NCBI RefSeq assembly: GCF_000745835.1
Contig: NZ_JQKB01000012.1
Location: 1 to 64,000 of the forward strand
Reading direction: 5' to 3'
Origin: Belnapia moabensis DSM 16746
Lineage (GTDB): Bacteria > Pseudomonadota > Alphaproteobacteria > Acetobacterales > Acetobacteraceae
Length of the DNA: 64,000 nt
Positions 8,897-18,543 of the stretch are shown piece by piece. The stretch's first letter is position 1, and each line of letters begins with the position of its first letter. Made by a program: the position numbers and the translations under genes. The notes beneath the pieces are model-generated. The model saw nothing but the letters and a program-made list of their open reading frames with translations, was not told where the DNA came from and ran no database searches.

Positions 8897-9100
8897 ATGA
8901 GCCACGCCACGACCGACGCCCCGCCCCCCGAGGTGGACCCCGCCCTGCTGGAGATCCTGGTCTGCCCGCTGACCAAGGGCCCGCTGCGCTACGACCGCGC
9001 CGCCGGCGAGCTGATCAGCGACCAGGCCCGCCTCGCCTATCCGATCCGCGACGGCATCCCCATCATGCTGCCGGACGAGGCCCGCCGCCTCGACGACTGA
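8897..9100 (+). CDS. Trm112/YcaR-family small protein
   Basis: A 67-residue protein of the Trm112 (UPF0434) family. It contains [18 protein letters not shown], then [19 protein letters not shown], the usual pair of motifs. Of the zinc-type Cys only one is kept, as in many bacterial versions. Eukaryotic Trm112 activates methyltransferases; the bacterial role is not clearly defined. It sits between the LON-domain and DUF971 genes with very short gaps, suggesting co-transcription. Confidence 0.87.
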   Translation: MSHATTDAPPPEVDPALLEILVCPLTKGPLRYDRAAGELISDQARLAYPIRDGIPIMLPDEARRLDD

Positions 9101-9107
9101 GCAGCCC

Positions 9108-9479
9108 ATGCCGACCCCGACCGAAATCCGCCTGATCCGAGCCGAGCGCCTGCTGGAGGTCGCCTTCGACGACGGCAGCCGCTTTCGCCTGCCGGCGGAG
9201 TATCTCCGCATCGAGAGCCCCTCAGCCGAGGTGCAGGGCCATGGGCCGGGGCAGAAGGTGCTGGTCGCCTTCCGGCGCGAGGTCGGCATCCTGCGGCTGG
9301 AGCCGGTCGGTCACTACGCCATCCGCATCGCCTTCGATGACCTGCATGACAGCGGCATCTACGCTTGGGACTACCTGCACCGCCTGGGTGTGGAGCAGGC
9401 GGAGCGCTGGGCAGCCTATGAGGCGGCGCTGGCGGAAAAAGGGCTGAGCCGCGATCCGCCACCGCGGAGGAAAGGCTAG
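9108..9479 (+). CDS. DUF971-family protein
   Basis: A 123-residue protein matching DUF971, the small domain also found at the N-terminus of gamma-butyrobetaine hydroxylases. Seen: EIRLIRAERLLEVAFDDGS, RLPAEYLRIESPSAEVQGHG, VGHYAIRIAFDDLHDSGIYA and WDYLHRLG. Stand-alone versions have been linked to Fe-S cluster handling in other bacteria, but that is not shown here. It ends one base from the convergent ubiH-family gene. Confidence 0.85.
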   Translation: MPTPTEIRLIRAERLLEVAFDDGSRFRLPAEYLRIESPSAEVQGHGPGQKVLVAFRREVGILRLEPVGHYAIRIAFDDLHDSGIYAWDYLHRLGVEQAERWAAYEAALAEKGLSRDPPPRRKG

Positions 9480-9480
9480 C

Positions 9481-10752
9481 TTACCCCGCCCTCATCAATC
9501 CCTGCCCCGCCAGCAGCCCTGTCACCCCTGGGCCGAGCCCCATCGCCTGCCGGGCAAAGGCCCGCTTCAGCCCCGGCATCCGGTCGACCGCCGCGATGCC
9601 GAGGCGGCGTGCGATCCTGACCGGCGCGAAGTCGTTGCCGAAGAGCCGTTCCAGCGCATGCATGCCGGTCAGCATCAGCAGCGTGTCGGGCCGCCGCCGC
9701 GCCTGGTAGCGCGCCAGCACCTGCGGCGCGCCGGGATCGGTGCCGGCATTCCAGGCGGCGATCACCTCCTCGGCCAGCGCCGCAACGTCGCGGAAGCCGA
9801 GATTGAGTCCCTGCCCGGCGATCGGGTGCACGCCATGCGCGGCATCGCCGATCAGGGCAAGGCGCGTATCCGTCCAGCGATCCACCAGCAGCGCCGAGAG
9901 CGGGTAGGACCAGCGCCGCCCGATCGGCTTCACCGCCCCAAGATGCGGTCCGAGCCGGCGCCCGAGTTCTCGCCCGAAGGTCTCGTCGTCGAGCGCCAGC
10001 ATCCGCCTGGCGATCGCCGTCCGGTCGGCCCAGACGAAAGCCGAGGCATGCGGATAGGCCGCCGTGCCGAAGCGGTCCGGCCCGGCCAGCGGCAGTTGCG
10101 CAAACGGCCCGTTCGGCAGGAATTGCTCGAGCGCCACCCCCTCATGCGGCAGTTCATGGGCGAAGGCGCCGACCATGCCGATCTGGTGGTAGTCGAGCGT
10201 CGTCGCGCGGATGCCGGCCTGGCGGCGGAGCGGGCTGTTGCGCCCCTCGGCGGCGACCACCAGCCGCGCCCGGATCTCCTCGCCGGTCGAAAGCCGCACC
10301 GAGGCGCCATCCGCCCGGCGCTCCACCGTCGCAGTCGCAGGGGCGAAGACCCGAAGGTTCGGCATCTCCGGCATCGCCGCGTTCAGCGCCATCCGGAGGC
10401 TCCGCGCCTCCACCATATAGCCGAAGGGTTCCTCCGAGACCTCGCTCGCCTCGAACATCAGCGAGAGCGGCGAGGCCCGCTCGCCCGGCCGCCCGTCGGC
10501 GACGCGGATGCGGCGGATGCCGCAGGGCTCGGCCGGCAGCCGCTCCCACACGCCGGCGGCGGTTAGCAGCCGCTTGGAGGTCAGGGCGATGGCATAGGCC
10601 CGCCCATCGAAATCCGGCAGCGCCATGGGCGGCAGCGGCGCGTTGTCCACCACGGCGACGGGCAGGCCGGCGGCGGCCAGCGTCGCGGCGAGGGTGGCGC
10701 CGACCGGCCCGGCGCCGATCACGCAGGCGGCCAATTCGGGTGTCGATGTCAT
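9481..10752 (-). CDS. UbiH/COQ6-family FAD-dependent hydroxylase (ubiquinone biosynthesis)
   Basis: A 423-residue flavoprotein monooxygenase that hydroxylates the ubiquinone ring. The FAD-binding GxGxxG is CVIGAGPVGATLA at residues 10-22. The family signature DGRAYAIALTSKRLL lies near residue 50 and the second FAD motif LALIGDAAHGVHPIAGQGLN near residue 300. Length agrees with UbiH/UbiF/UbiI/Coq6, but which ring position it acts on cannot be read from sequence. It is divergent from glnK with about 180 bases between. Confidence 0.88.
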   Translation of the reverse strand: MTSTPELAACVIGAGPVGATLAATLAAAGLPVAVVDNAPLPPMALPDFDGRAYAIALTSKRLLTAAGVWERLPAEPCGIRRIRVADGRPGERASPLSLMFEASEVSEEPFGYMVEARSLRMALNAAMPEMPNLRVFAPATATVERRADGASVRLSTGEEIRARLVVAAEGRNSPLRRQAGIRATTLDYHQIGMVGAFAHELPHEGVALEQFLPNGPFAQLPLAGPDRFGTAAYPHASAFVWADRTAIARRMLALDDETFGRELGRRLGPHLGAVKPIGRRWSYPLSALLVDRWTDTRLALIGDAAHGVHPIAGQGLNLGFRDVAALAEEVIAAWNAGTDPGAPQVLARYQARRRPDTLLMLTGMHALERLFGNDFAPVRIARRLGIAAVDRMPGLKRAFARQAMGLGPGVTGLLAGQGLMRAG

Positions 10753-10879
10753 AGGCGCCTCATCTCATGGCTGCAGCTTGAGGTCCATCTGCTCAAACCC
10801 TGCCCGCTATGCCTGCTAAATGGGCATGATCACAAACAATCGCGACGCTTTCTTCCAGCCCCACGTGGCCCCCAGCCTG

Positions 10880-10894
10880 TGGCACGGGATTTGT
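10880..10894 (+). promoter_or_regulatory. Sigma-54 promoter for glnK-amtB
   Basis: TGGCAC-N5-TTGT at 10880-10894 matches the RpoN consensus TGGCAC-N5-TTGC except for the last base; the GG and the G of the -12 element are 12 bases apart as required. A transcript would begin near 10906, about 30 bases before the glnK ATG. Nitrogen control of glnK-amtB through NtrC and sigma-54 is well established. I could not find convincing NtrC boxes by eye. Confidence 0.75.
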
Positions 10895-10896
10895 AA

Positions 10897-11274
<378 letters not shown>

Positions 11275-11326
11275 TAACCCGGCGCCCTTGCGCCGCGTGA
11301 AGCTCAATAAGGATACAGGGGAAAAC

Positions 11327-12661
11327 ATGATGAGGATGCCCGCACGCGCGCTGGCGCCGCTGGCCGTCGCGCTGCTCGCCGCGACGCCGGCCCTGGCGCA
11401 GGACGGCCCGAAGATCGACAGCGGCGACACCGCCTGGATGCTCACCAGCACGGCGCTCGTGCTGATGATGACCATCCCCGGCCTCGCCCTCTTCTATGCC
11501 GGCATGGTCCGCAAGAAGAACGTGCTCGCCACCATGATGCAGAGCTTCACCATCGCCGCGCTGACGACGGTGGTCTGGATGGTCGCGGGCTACAGCCTGG
11601 CCTTCGGCGAGGGCGGCCCCTGGATCGGCGACCTCTCGAAGCTGTTCCTCTCCGGCCTCGCCGAGAATTGGGACAAGCCCTTCACCCTCGGCAGCGGCGA
11701 CGGCGCGGTGGCCTTCACCATCCCCGAGACGGTCTTCCTGATGTTCCAGATGACCTTCGCCATCATCACCCCGGCGCTCATCACCGGCGCCTTCGCCGAC
11801 CGGATGAAGTTCAGCGCCATGGTGCTGTTCACCATCCTCTGGTCGCTGCTGGTCTATGCGCCGGTCGCCCATTGGGTCTGGCATCCCAATGGCTGGATCT
11901 TCGCCCTCGGCGCGCTCGACTTCGCCGGCGGCACGGTGGTCCACATCAATGCGGGCGTGGCCGGCCTGGTCGCGGCGCTGGTGCTCGGCAAGCGCCTCGG
12001 CTTCGGCCATGACAACATGGCGCCCTACAACCTGGCGCTCGCCGTCATCGGCGCCGGGCTGCTCTGGGTGGGCTGGTTCGGCTTCAATGCGGGCTCGGCG
12101 GGCGCTGCCGGCGCGCGCGCGGGCATGGCGATGCTGGTGACGCAGATCGCGGCCGGCGTCGCGGCGCTCGCCTGGGTCTTCGCCGAGTGGGCGACCAAGG
12201 GCAAGCCGAGCGTGCTCGGCGCCATCTCCGGCGCGGTCGCGGGCCTCGTCGCCATCACGCCCGCCAGCGGCTTCGTGCTGCCGGTGCCGGCGCTGATCAT
12301 CGGCGTGGTCGCCGGCCTCGGCGGCTTCTGGGGCGCCACGGGCCTCAAGCATCTCTGCGGCTATGACGACAGCCTCGATGCCTTCGGCGTGCACGGCGTC
12401 TGCGGCATCATCGGCAGCCTGCTGACCGGCGTCTTCGCCTATGGCGCCCTCTCGGCGACCACGGCGGTGCCGGCCGGCTTCGGCGGCTCCTTCGAGCAGT
12501 TCATCATTCAGGCCGAAGCGACCGGCGCGGTCATCGCCTACACCGCGATCGTCAGCTTCATCCTGCTGAAGGTCACCGACGTGATCGTCGGCCTCCGCGT
12601 CGCGGAGGAGGAGGAGCGCGAGGGCCTCGACGTCACCCAGCACGGCGAACGCATCGCCTGA
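11327..12661 (+). CDS. amtB: Ammonium transporter AmtB
   Basis: A 444-residue trimeric inner-membrane channel for NH4+/NH3. A cleavable signal peptide (LLAATPALAQ) precedes DTAWMLTSTALVLMMTIPGL and FYAGMVRKKN, the start of the Amt core. Pore features are present: the Trp/Ser and twin-His region (APVAHWVWHPNGW, then GGTVVHINAGVAGLVAALVLG) and the late His in DAFGVHGVCGIIG. About 11 membrane helices are visible. The ATG at 11327 follows a purine-rich leader and gives the right signal peptide. It is in an operon with glnK, ending in a strong terminator. Confidence 0.94.
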   Translation: MMRMPARALAPLAVALLAATPALAQDGPKIDSGDTAWMLTSTALVLMMTIPGLALFYAGMVRKKNVLATMMQSFTIAALTTVVWMVAGYSLAFGEGGPWIGDLSKLFLSGLAENWDKPFTLGSGDGAVAFTIPETVFLMFQMTFAIITPALITGAFADRMKFSAMVLFTILWSLLVYAPVAHWVWHPNGWIFALGALDFAGGTVVHINAGVAGLVAALVLGKRLGFGHDNMAPYNLALAVIGAGLLWVGWFGFNAGSAGAAGARAGMAMLVTQIAAGVAALAWVFAEWATKGKPSVLGAISGAVAGLVAITPASGFVLPVPALIIGVVAGLGGFWGATGLKHLCGYDDSLDAFGVHGVCGIIGSLLTGVFAYGALSATTAVPAGFGGSFEQFIIQAEATGAVIAYTAIVSFILLKVTDVIVGLRVAEEEEREGLDVTQHGERIA

Positions 12662-12667
12662 AACAAC

Positions 12668-12707
12668 GGCCGGTGGGGGCTTGGCTGCCCCCTCCGGCCC
12701 TTTTTTT
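12668..12707 (+). terminator. Rho-independent terminator after amtB
   Basis: A stem GGCCGGTGGGGGC...GCCCCCTCCGGCC (12668-12699) with a short loop is followed by seven T at 12701-12707. It lies seven bases after the amtB stop and separates the glnK-amtB unit from the porin gene. Confidence 0.9.
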
Positions 12708-12750
12708 GCCCGCTCACGTTACGACACCAAAACCTGGGGGTTACCGAAGC

Positions 12751-13548
12751 ATGAGAATCAAGTCCGGCCTCCTCGCCGCGCTCCGCCACGCCTGGGTCGC
12801 CGCCGCCGCCCTGCTGCTGCCGGCCATGCCCGCCGCGGCACAGACCGCCATCCCGTCCCTCGGCCTCACCGTGACGCTGACGCCGGTGGTCGCCAACGAC
12901 TACCTGTTCCGCGGCATCAGCCAGACGCGCAACAACTGGGCCTACCAGGGCACGGTCGATGTCCAGCATGACAGCGGCTTCTATATCGGCGCCTTCCTCA
13001 GCAACGCGAAATTCCTGGCCAGCCCCTGGAACGACACGCGGCAGGAGCTCGACCTGCTGGCCGGCTACCGCTTCGAGCTGGCGGGCGTCGCGCTCGACCT
13101 CGGCTACATCGCCTATCTCTATCCGGGCCAGGACAAGGCACCGGGCACGCAGCTGAACGAGTACCAGGAGATCGCCCTCAAGGCCTCCTACACCATCGAT
13201 ATCGTCAAGCTGATGGGCGCCTTCAATTACTCTCCGAACTTCTTCGGCCGCTCGGGCGACGGCTTCTACGTCGAGGGCGGCGCCGACGTGACGCTGCCCT
13301 ACGGCTTCACCGCCTCGGGCCGGCTCGGCCACCAGTGGATCGAGCGCAACCCGCTCTTCGGCACGCCGGACTACCTCTGGTACTCGATCGGCGTGTCGCG
13401 CGAGATCTATGCCGGCGTCACCGCCTCGGTCGCCTGGTACGGCACGGATATCAGCAAGCGCGACTGCATCCCCGTCGCCGACCGCGCGACCGGCGGCCAG
13501 CGCGCCTGCGACGGCCGGGTGCTCTTCACCCTCAGCCGCGTGTTCTGA
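12751..13548 (+). CDS. TorF-family putative outer-membrane porin
   Basis: A 265-residue secreted protein with a signal peptide ending near MPAAAQ. The body is a predicted beta-barrel: TVTLTPVVANDYLFRGISQT is the family-defining N-terminal strand, followed by alternating strands (YIGAFLSNAKF, LDLLAGYRFELAGVALDLGY) and a terminal Phe (LFTLSRVF). Members of this family (Gcw_chp/TorF) commonly follow amtB in alphaproteobacteria, suggesting a role in passage of nitrogen solutes; that is inference. The ATG at 12751 is chosen for the signal peptide. A terminator lies between it and amtB, so it may have its own promoter or be reached by read-through. Confidence 0.87.
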   Translation: MRIKSGLLAALRHAWVAAAALLLPAMPAAAQTAIPSLGLTVTLTPVVANDYLFRGISQTRNNWAYQGTVDVQHDSGFYIGAFLSNAKFLASPWNDTRQELDLLAGYRFELAGVALDLGYIAYLYPGQDKAPGTQLNEYQEIALKASYTIDIVKLMGAFNYSPNFFGRSGDGFYVEGGADVTLPYGFTASGRLGHQWIERNPLFGTPDYLWYSIGVSREIYAGVTASVAWYGTDISKRDCIPVADRATGGQRACDGRVLFTLSRVF

Positions 13549-13653
13549 TCCCCACGGCGCCGCTGCACGGCGCCGCAGGGGCCCCGGATTCGCTCAACTT
13601 CGGGCGCATCGCCCCGCCAATCGCGGCAATGCCGCGCCAGGGTACCGAAATGG

Positions 13654-13686
13654 AAAGGGCGTCGGCCGCAGGGTCGACGCCCTTTT
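13654..13686 (+). terminator. Rho-independent terminator after the TorF porin
   Basis: AAAGGGCGTCG (13654-13664) pairs with CGACGCCCTTT (13675-13685) and the T run continues. It lies about 105 bases beyond the porin stop. A second GC hairpin (GGCGCC...GGCGCC) occurs at about 13557-13575 without T residues. Confidence 0.82.
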
Positions 13687-13761
13687 TCGTGGATTCCGTG
13701 GCCGGGCAAGCATTTGCACGCTATCCTTGGGGCCTGTTCTGAAAACCGGACCCCGCGACCT

Positions 13762-16278
13762 ATGCCCGCGCCCCGCATCTCCGCTGCCGACCGCCCCGCA
13801 CCCTCCGCCCGCCTCCGCCGCTTCGCCTCGCCGGCGGTGAAGGCGGCGATGCGCCGCCGCCTCTTCGAGCTGCTGGCGTTCCTCGCCGCCCTGGCCGGGC
13901 TCGGCCTGCTGGTGGCGCTGGCCAGCTACGACCCGGCCGATCCCTCGCTCTCCACCGCCACCGCGCGGGCGCCGACCAACCTGGCGGGCCCGGCAGGCGC
14001 CACGGTCTCCGATCTCCTGATGCAGGGTTTCGGCTGGGCCGGGGCGCTGCCGGGCCTCGCCCTGCTCGGATGGGCCTGGCGGCTCGGCAGCCATCGCGGC
14101 CTCGGCCTCTTCCCGGCACGGCTGGCGGCCCTGCTCGCCGCCATGCCGCTGCTCGCGGCGCTGCTGACCCTGGCGCCCTTCCCCGCCGGCATCCCGGTCG
14201 AGGCCGGGGCCGGCGGCGCGGCAGGTGCCGTGGTCCATGGCGCCGTCGCCCGCCATGCCACCGCCCTGTTCGGGCCCTTCGGCACGGTGATCGGCGATGT
14301 CACCCTGGTCACCCTGGCGCTCGCCCTCTCCGCCGCCGCCCTCGGCCTGTCGCCGAGTGAATGGCTCGGCCTCGGCCGGGCGGCGCGGGCGGGTGCCGGC
14401 GGCGTCGCCCGATTCGGCGCGGCCGGTCTCTCCCGGGCCGGTGGCGCCGGGGCGCGGCAGGCGCGCGGCCTGCTCGGCCGGATGGGCGGCGGCATCATCA
14501 GCCTCTTCCGCATCCGCCGGCGCCGCCCGGCCGGCCCGCCGCCGGACGACCTGGCGAGCGTCCTCCGCGCCGCCGATGCCGCGGCCGAGGCGCCGCGCGT
14601 GCCCCGCGCGCCCCGCCGCGAGCCGCGCCTGGCCGAAGACCGCGCCGAGCCGGCCATCGCCCCCGCCCCGCACAAGCCTGCCAAGGTCGGCACCCCGCCC
14701 GCGCCGCAGAAGCGCAGCGAGGGGGTGCGCCAGCCGCAGCTCGACCTGCAGGACAGCCCCTGGCGCCTGCCGCCGCTCTCCCTGCTGCAGGAGCCGCCCG
14801 CCAAGCGCACCGGCCGCCCCTCGGAGGAGGCGCTGCAGGCCAATGCCCGCCAGCTCGAGCAGGTGCTGGAGGATTACGGCGTGCGCGGCCGCATCGCCGC
14901 CATCAACCCTGGCCCGGTCGTGACCCTCTATGAGCTTGAGCCGGCGCCGGGCACCAAGTCGGCCCGCGTCATCGGCCTCGCCGACGACATCGCGCGCAAC
15001 ATGCATGTCACCGCCGTCCGCATCGCGACCGTCCCCGGCCGCAACGTCATCGGCATCGAGTTGCCGAATGCCAAGCGCGAGACGGTCTATTTCAGCGAGT
15101 CGATGGCGGCCGAGGAGTGGGTGCGCCATCCCGGCCGCCTGCCGCTCGCCCTCGGCAAGGATATCGGCGGCAACCCGGTGATCGCCGACCTCGCCCGCAT
15201 GCCGCACCTGCTGATCGCCGGCACCACCGGCTCGGGCAAGTCGGTCGCCATCAACACGATGATCCTCTCGCTGCTCTGGCGCTTCAGCCCGGAGGAGTGC
15301 CGCTTCATCATGATCGACCCGAAGATGCTGGAGCTGTCGGTCTATGACCGCATCCCGCATCTCCTGGCGCCGGTGGTGACGGAGCCGCCGAAGGCGATCG
15401 GCGCGCTGAAATGGACGGTGCGCGAGATGGAGAAGCGCTACCGCGCCATGTCCCAGCTCAGCGTACGCAACATCGGCGGCTACAACGAGAAGGTCGTCGA
15501 GGCCCGCCGCCGCGGCGAGGTGCTGACCCGCAAGGTGCAGACCGGCTTCGACCCGGAGACCGGCAAGCCCGTCTTCGAGGAGCAGCCGCTCGCCCTCTCG
15601 CCGCTGCCGATGATCGTCGTTGTCATCGACGAGATGGCCGACCTGATGATCGTCGCCGGCAAGGAGATCGAGGCGGCAGTGCAGCGGCTGGCGCAGATGG
15701 CCCGCGCCGCCGGCATCCATGTCATCATGGCGACGCAGCGCCCCTCGGTCGATGTCATCACCGGCACCATCAAGGCCAACTTCCCGACGCGCATCAGCTT
15801 CCAGGTGACCAGCAAGATCGACAGCCGCACCATCCTTGGCGAGCAGGGCGCGGAGCAGCTGCTCGGCCAGGGCGACATGCTGCACATGGCCGGCGGCGGC
15901 CGCGTTGCCCGCGTCCACGGTCCCTTCGTCTCCGACACCGAGGTGGAGCGGGTGGTGGAATTCCTGCGCGAGCAGGGTGAGCCGGCCTATATCGAGGAAG
16001 TGACCGAGAGCGACGAGGAGTTGGACGGTGACGGCGAAGGCCTTTCCCTCTCCGGCATCGCCGCAGGCAGCGACAGCGAGAAAGGTTTGTTCGACCAGGC
16101 TGTCGCGCTCGTGAGCCGCGAGGGCAAGGCTAGCACGTCTTTCATCCAGCGACATCTGAACATCGGCTACAACCGCGCCGCCAAGCTCATCGAGCAGATG
16201 GAAAAAGAGGGCGTCGTCGGTCCCGCCAATCACGTTGGCAAGCGGGAGGTGCTGACGCGCCGCACCGAGGAGGATTGA
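13762..16278 (+). CDS. ftsK: DNA translocase FtsK
   Basis: An 838-residue septal DNA pump that clears and aligns chromosome ends during division. The N-terminal ~200 residues have four or more membrane segments, then a Pro/Ala-rich linker. The motor follows: beta domain ([20 protein letters not shown]), Walker [13 protein letters not shown] (about residue 490), Walker [13 protein letters not shown], and [20 protein letters not shown]. The C-terminal gamma winged helix ([20 protein letters not shown]) reads KOPS sites. I start at the ATG at 13762; an in-frame ATG 48 bases upstream adds non-family residues. The stop overlaps the next gene start (TGATG). Confidence 0.93.
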   Translation: MPAPRISAADRPAPSARLRRFASPAVKAAMRRRLFELLAFLAALAGLGLLVALASYDPADPSLSTATARAPTNLAGPAGATVSDLLMQGFGWAGALPGLALLGWAWRLGSHRGLGLFPARLAALLAAMPLLAALLTLAPFPAGIPVEAGAGGAAGAVVHGAVARHATALFGPFGTVIGDVTLVTLALALSAAALGLSPSEWLGLGRAARAGAGGVARFGAAGLSRAGGAGARQARGLLGRMGGGIISLFRIRRRRPAGPPPDDLASVLRAADAAAEAPRVPRAPRREPRLAEDRAEPAIAPAPHKPAKVGTPPAPQKRSEGVRQPQLDLQDSPWRLPPLSLLQEPPAKRTGRPSEEALQANARQLEQVLEDYGVRGRIAAINPGPVVTLYELEPAPGTKSARVIGLADDIARNMHVTAVRIATVPGRNVIGIELPNAKRETVYFSESMAAEEWVRHPGRLPLALGKDIGGNPVIADLARMPHLLIAGTTGSGKSVAINTMILSLLWRFSPEECRFIMIDPKMLELSVYDRIPHLLAPVVTEPPKAIGALKWTVREMEKRYRAMSQLSVRNIGGYNEKVVEARRRGEVLTRKVQTGFDPETGKPVFEEQPLALSPLPMIVVVIDEMADLMIVAGKEIEAAVQRLAQMARAAGIHVIMATQRPSVDVITGTIKANFPTRISFQVTSKIDSRTILGEQGAEQLLGQGDMLHMAGGGRVARVHGPFVSDTEVERVVEFLREQGEPAYIEEVTESDEELDGDGEGLSLSGIAAGSDSEKGLFDQAVALVSREGKASTSFIQRHLNIGYNRAAKLIEQMEKEGVVGPANHVGKREVLTRRTEED

Positions 16279-16865
16279 TGCGTAGCTTTCCGATCGCCTG
16301 CCTGGCCGCCACTCTCGCCGCCGCCCCGGCTTTGGCACAGGAGCGCCCGCCGCTGATGCCGACGCGCGATGCCAGCGTCACCTACCGCGTCGCAGGCGGC
16401 CCGGCCGGGCAGGAGATGCGCATGGCCTGGCGCGTCGCCGACCAGAAGCTCCGCGTCGACATGCCTGGCGGCATGGGCTGGTCGGTGATGGACCAGCGCG
16501 CGAAGACGATGTTCGTCGTCATGGAGCAGCAGCGCATGATCATGCAGATGCCGCTCAACAACGGCCCGGGCGGCGTCACCATCCCGACGCAGCCGCCTGA
16601 GACGGCGAAGTTCACCCGCGGCGGCACGGCGACCGTCGCCAGGCAGAGCTGCACAATCTGGCGCTACGAAAACCAGGGTGCAACGGGCGAGTCCTGCATC
16701 ACCGCCGACGGCGTCATGCTCCGCAGCACCGGCACAGTGAACGGCCAGACGGCGACGATGGAAGCGACCGAGGTGAATTACGGCCCGCAGGACGCCGCCC
16801 GCTTCACCGCCCCCTCCGGCTACCAGCAGATGCAGATGCCGAGCGGCGCGCCGCCGGCCCGCTGA
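16278..16865 (+). CDS. Periplasmic protein, DUF4412-like
   Basis: A 195-residue secreted protein with a signal peptide (IACLAATLAAAPALAQ) and a beta-rich body: ASVTYRVAGGPAGQEMRMAW, VDMPGGMGWSVMDQRAKTMF, and a long Met-rich patch (VVMEQQRMIMQMPLN). It has two Cys (RQSCTIW and GESCITADG) that could form a disulfide. The overall pattern resembles DUF4412, a fold related to LolA/LolB. Its ATG overlaps the ftsK stop, so it is probably translationally coupled. The Met richness could suggest metal binding, but nothing confirms it. Confidence 0.75.
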   Translation: MRSFPIACLAATLAAAPALAQERPPLMPTRDASVTYRVAGGPAGQEMRMAWRVADQKLRVDMPGGMGWSVMDQRAKTMFVVMEQQRMIMQMPLNNGPGGVTIPTQPPETAKFTRGGTATVARQSCTIWRYENQGATGESCITADGVMLRSTGTVNGQTATMEATEVNYGPQDAARFTAPSGYQQMQMPSGAPPAR

Positions 16866-16903
16866 ACTAACGGGCCCGCGCCAGCCGCGGGCCCATTCCC
16901 GCC

Positions 16904-17923
16904 TCAGCCGTTCCGGTAGGTGTAGCTGTAGCCGTTGAGTGCCGGCGCGCCTCCGAGATGCGCGTAGAGCACCTTCGATCCGGCCGGGAAAAAGCCTTTC
17001 TTCACCAGGTCCATCATCCCCTGCATCGACTTTCCCTCGTAGACCGGGTCGGTGATCATCGCCTCCGTCCGCGCGGCGAAGCGGATCGCCTCGTTGGTCT
17101 CGGCGCTGGGGACGCCATAGGCCGGATAGGCATAGTCCTTGAGGATGACGATCTCCTCCTCGCGCACCGGCCGGCCGAGCTCGACCAGTTCCGCGGTGTT
17201 GTCGACGATCTGGCGCACCTGCGCCCGCGTCGCCTCCGGCGTGCCCGAGGCATCGATGCCGATGACGCGCTCCCCACGCCTATCCGCCGCGAAGCCGACG
17301 ATCATGCCGGCCTGGGTGGAGCCGGTGACGACGCAGACGATGATGTAGTCGAAGCGGAAGCCGAGCTCCGCCTCCTGCGCCCGCACCTCCTCGGCGAAGC
17401 CGACATAGCCGAGCCCGCCATACTTGTGGACCGAGGCGCCGGCCGGGATGCCGTAGGGCTTGCCGCCGGCGTCCCTCACCGACTGGATCGCATCCTCCCA
17501 GCTGCGGCGGATGCCGATGTCGAAGCCGTCCGGCACGATGCGGCTGTCGGCGCCCATCAGCCGAGTCAGCAGGATGTTGCCGACGCGGTCATAGACCGCA
17601 TCCTCATGCGGCACCCAGCTCTCCTGCACGACGACGCATTTCATGCCGAGCTTGGCCGCGGTAGCCGCCACCATGCGCGTGTGGTTGGACTGCACGCCGC
17701 CGATCGAGACCAGCGTGTCGGCATTGGAGGCGATGGCGTCGGGGACGATGTATTCCAGCTTGCGCAGCTTGTTGCCGCCCATGGCGAGGCCGGAGTTGCA
17801 GTCGTCGCGCTTTGCCCAGATCTCGACCAGGCCGCCCAGCGCCTGCGTCATGCGCGGCAGGAATTCGATCGGCGTGGGGCCGAAGGTCAGCTTGTACTTC
17901 TCGAACTTGTCCAGGCGCAGCAT
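16904..17923 (-). CDS. acdS: 1-aminocyclopropane-1-carboxylate (ACC) deaminase
   Basis: A 339-residue PLP enzyme that splits ACC, the ethylene precursor of plants, into 2-oxobutyrate and ammonia. It matches AcdS along its whole length: [37 protein letters not shown] with the PLP Lys near residue 52, [42 protein letters not shown], and [13 protein letters not shown] plus [13 protein letters not shown]. The Tyr-Glu pair and the late Leu are those of true ACC deaminases; the related D-cysteine desulfhydrases differ there. GAGGAG precedes the ATG at 17923, and a GTG lies one codon upstream. The divergent Lrp-type gene next door supports the assignment. Confidence 0.92.
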   Translation of the reverse strand: MLRLDKFEKYKLTFGPTPIEFLPRMTQALGGLVEIWAKRDDCNSGLAMGGNKLRKLEYIVPDAIASNADTLVSIGGVQSNHTRMVAATAAKLGMKCVVVQESWVPHEDAVYDRVGNILLTRLMGADSRIVPDGFDIGIRRSWEDAIQSVRDAGGKPYGIPAGASVHKYGGLGYVGFAEEVRAQEAELGFRFDYIIVCVVTGSTQAGMIVGFAADRRGERVIGIDASGTPEATRAQVRQIVDNTAELVELGRPVREEEIVILKDYAYPAYGVPSAETNEAIRFAARTEAMITDPVYEGKSMQGMMDLVKKGFFPAGSKVLYAHLGGAPALNGYSYTYRNG

Positions 17924-18051
17924 CACGCTCTCCTCGTCCTTGCCTGGACGGGATGCTTAGCAAGGTCGGCATGAATGGGGTGTTCTAACTCGGCCTTCCG
18001 GTGGCATGGTCTATTCATTCGCACCGCCCTTGCCGAATGGACCGGACAGGA

Positions 18052-18543
18052 ATGGCCGACAGGATGAAAGTTCCTTCCACCACCCCGGAGCTGGACCGCA
18101 TCGACCGCCGCATCCTCCAGCAACTCCAGCGCGACGGGCGGATGACCAATGCCGACCTCACGCAATCCGCCCATGTCAGCGCCGCTACCTGCTACCGCCG
18201 CACCCAGCGCCTGTTCGAGGAGGGCTATATCCGTGGCGTCCGCGCCGAGATCGCTCCGGCCCGCGTCGGCCGTGGGGCGCTGGTGATGGTCGGCGTGGTG
18301 CTCGACCGCTCGACGCCCGACAGCTTCGCCGCCTTCGAGGCGGCGATCCGCAAGTTGCCAGTGGTGCTCGACTGCCACTTGGTCGCCGGCGACTTCGACT
18401 ACTTCCTGAAAATCCGGGTGCGCGACATGGCCGATTTCAACAAGCTGCATGGCGAGCAGCTGATCGCCCTGCCCGGCGTCCGGCAGACGCGGACCTTCTT
18501 CGTCATGAAGGAAGTGGTGGACAACGGCCCGCTGCCGTTCTGA
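18052..18543 (+). CDS. acdR: Lrp/AsnC-family regulator of ACC deaminase (AcdR)
   Basis: A 163-residue transcription factor with an N-terminal winged helix (LDRIDRRILQQLQRDGRMTN, then HVSAATCYRRTQRLFEEGYI) and a C-terminal RAM/ligand domain (VVLDCHLVAGDFDYFLKIRV and RDMADFNKLHGEQL). In Pseudomonas and rhizobia AcdR binds ACC and activates the divergent acdS; the same arrangement is seen here with about 130 bases between the genes. The start is uncertain: ATG at 18052 or 18064. Its last 41 bases overlap the end of the convergent glycosyltransferase-like gene. Confidence 0.88.
   Translation: MADRMKVPSTTPELDRIDRRILQQLQRDGRMTNADLTQSAHVSAATCYRRTQRLFEEGYIRGVRAEIAPARVGRGALVMVGVVLDRSTPDSFAAFEAAIRKLPVVLDCHLVAGDFDYFLKIRVRDMADFNKLHGEQLIALPGVRQTRTFFVMKEVVDNGPLPF

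Noticed and set aside
13594-16338. A 914-codon open frame antisense to ftsK
   Set aside because: Composition is that of a GC-rich shadow frame; ftsK on the other strand has full domain content.
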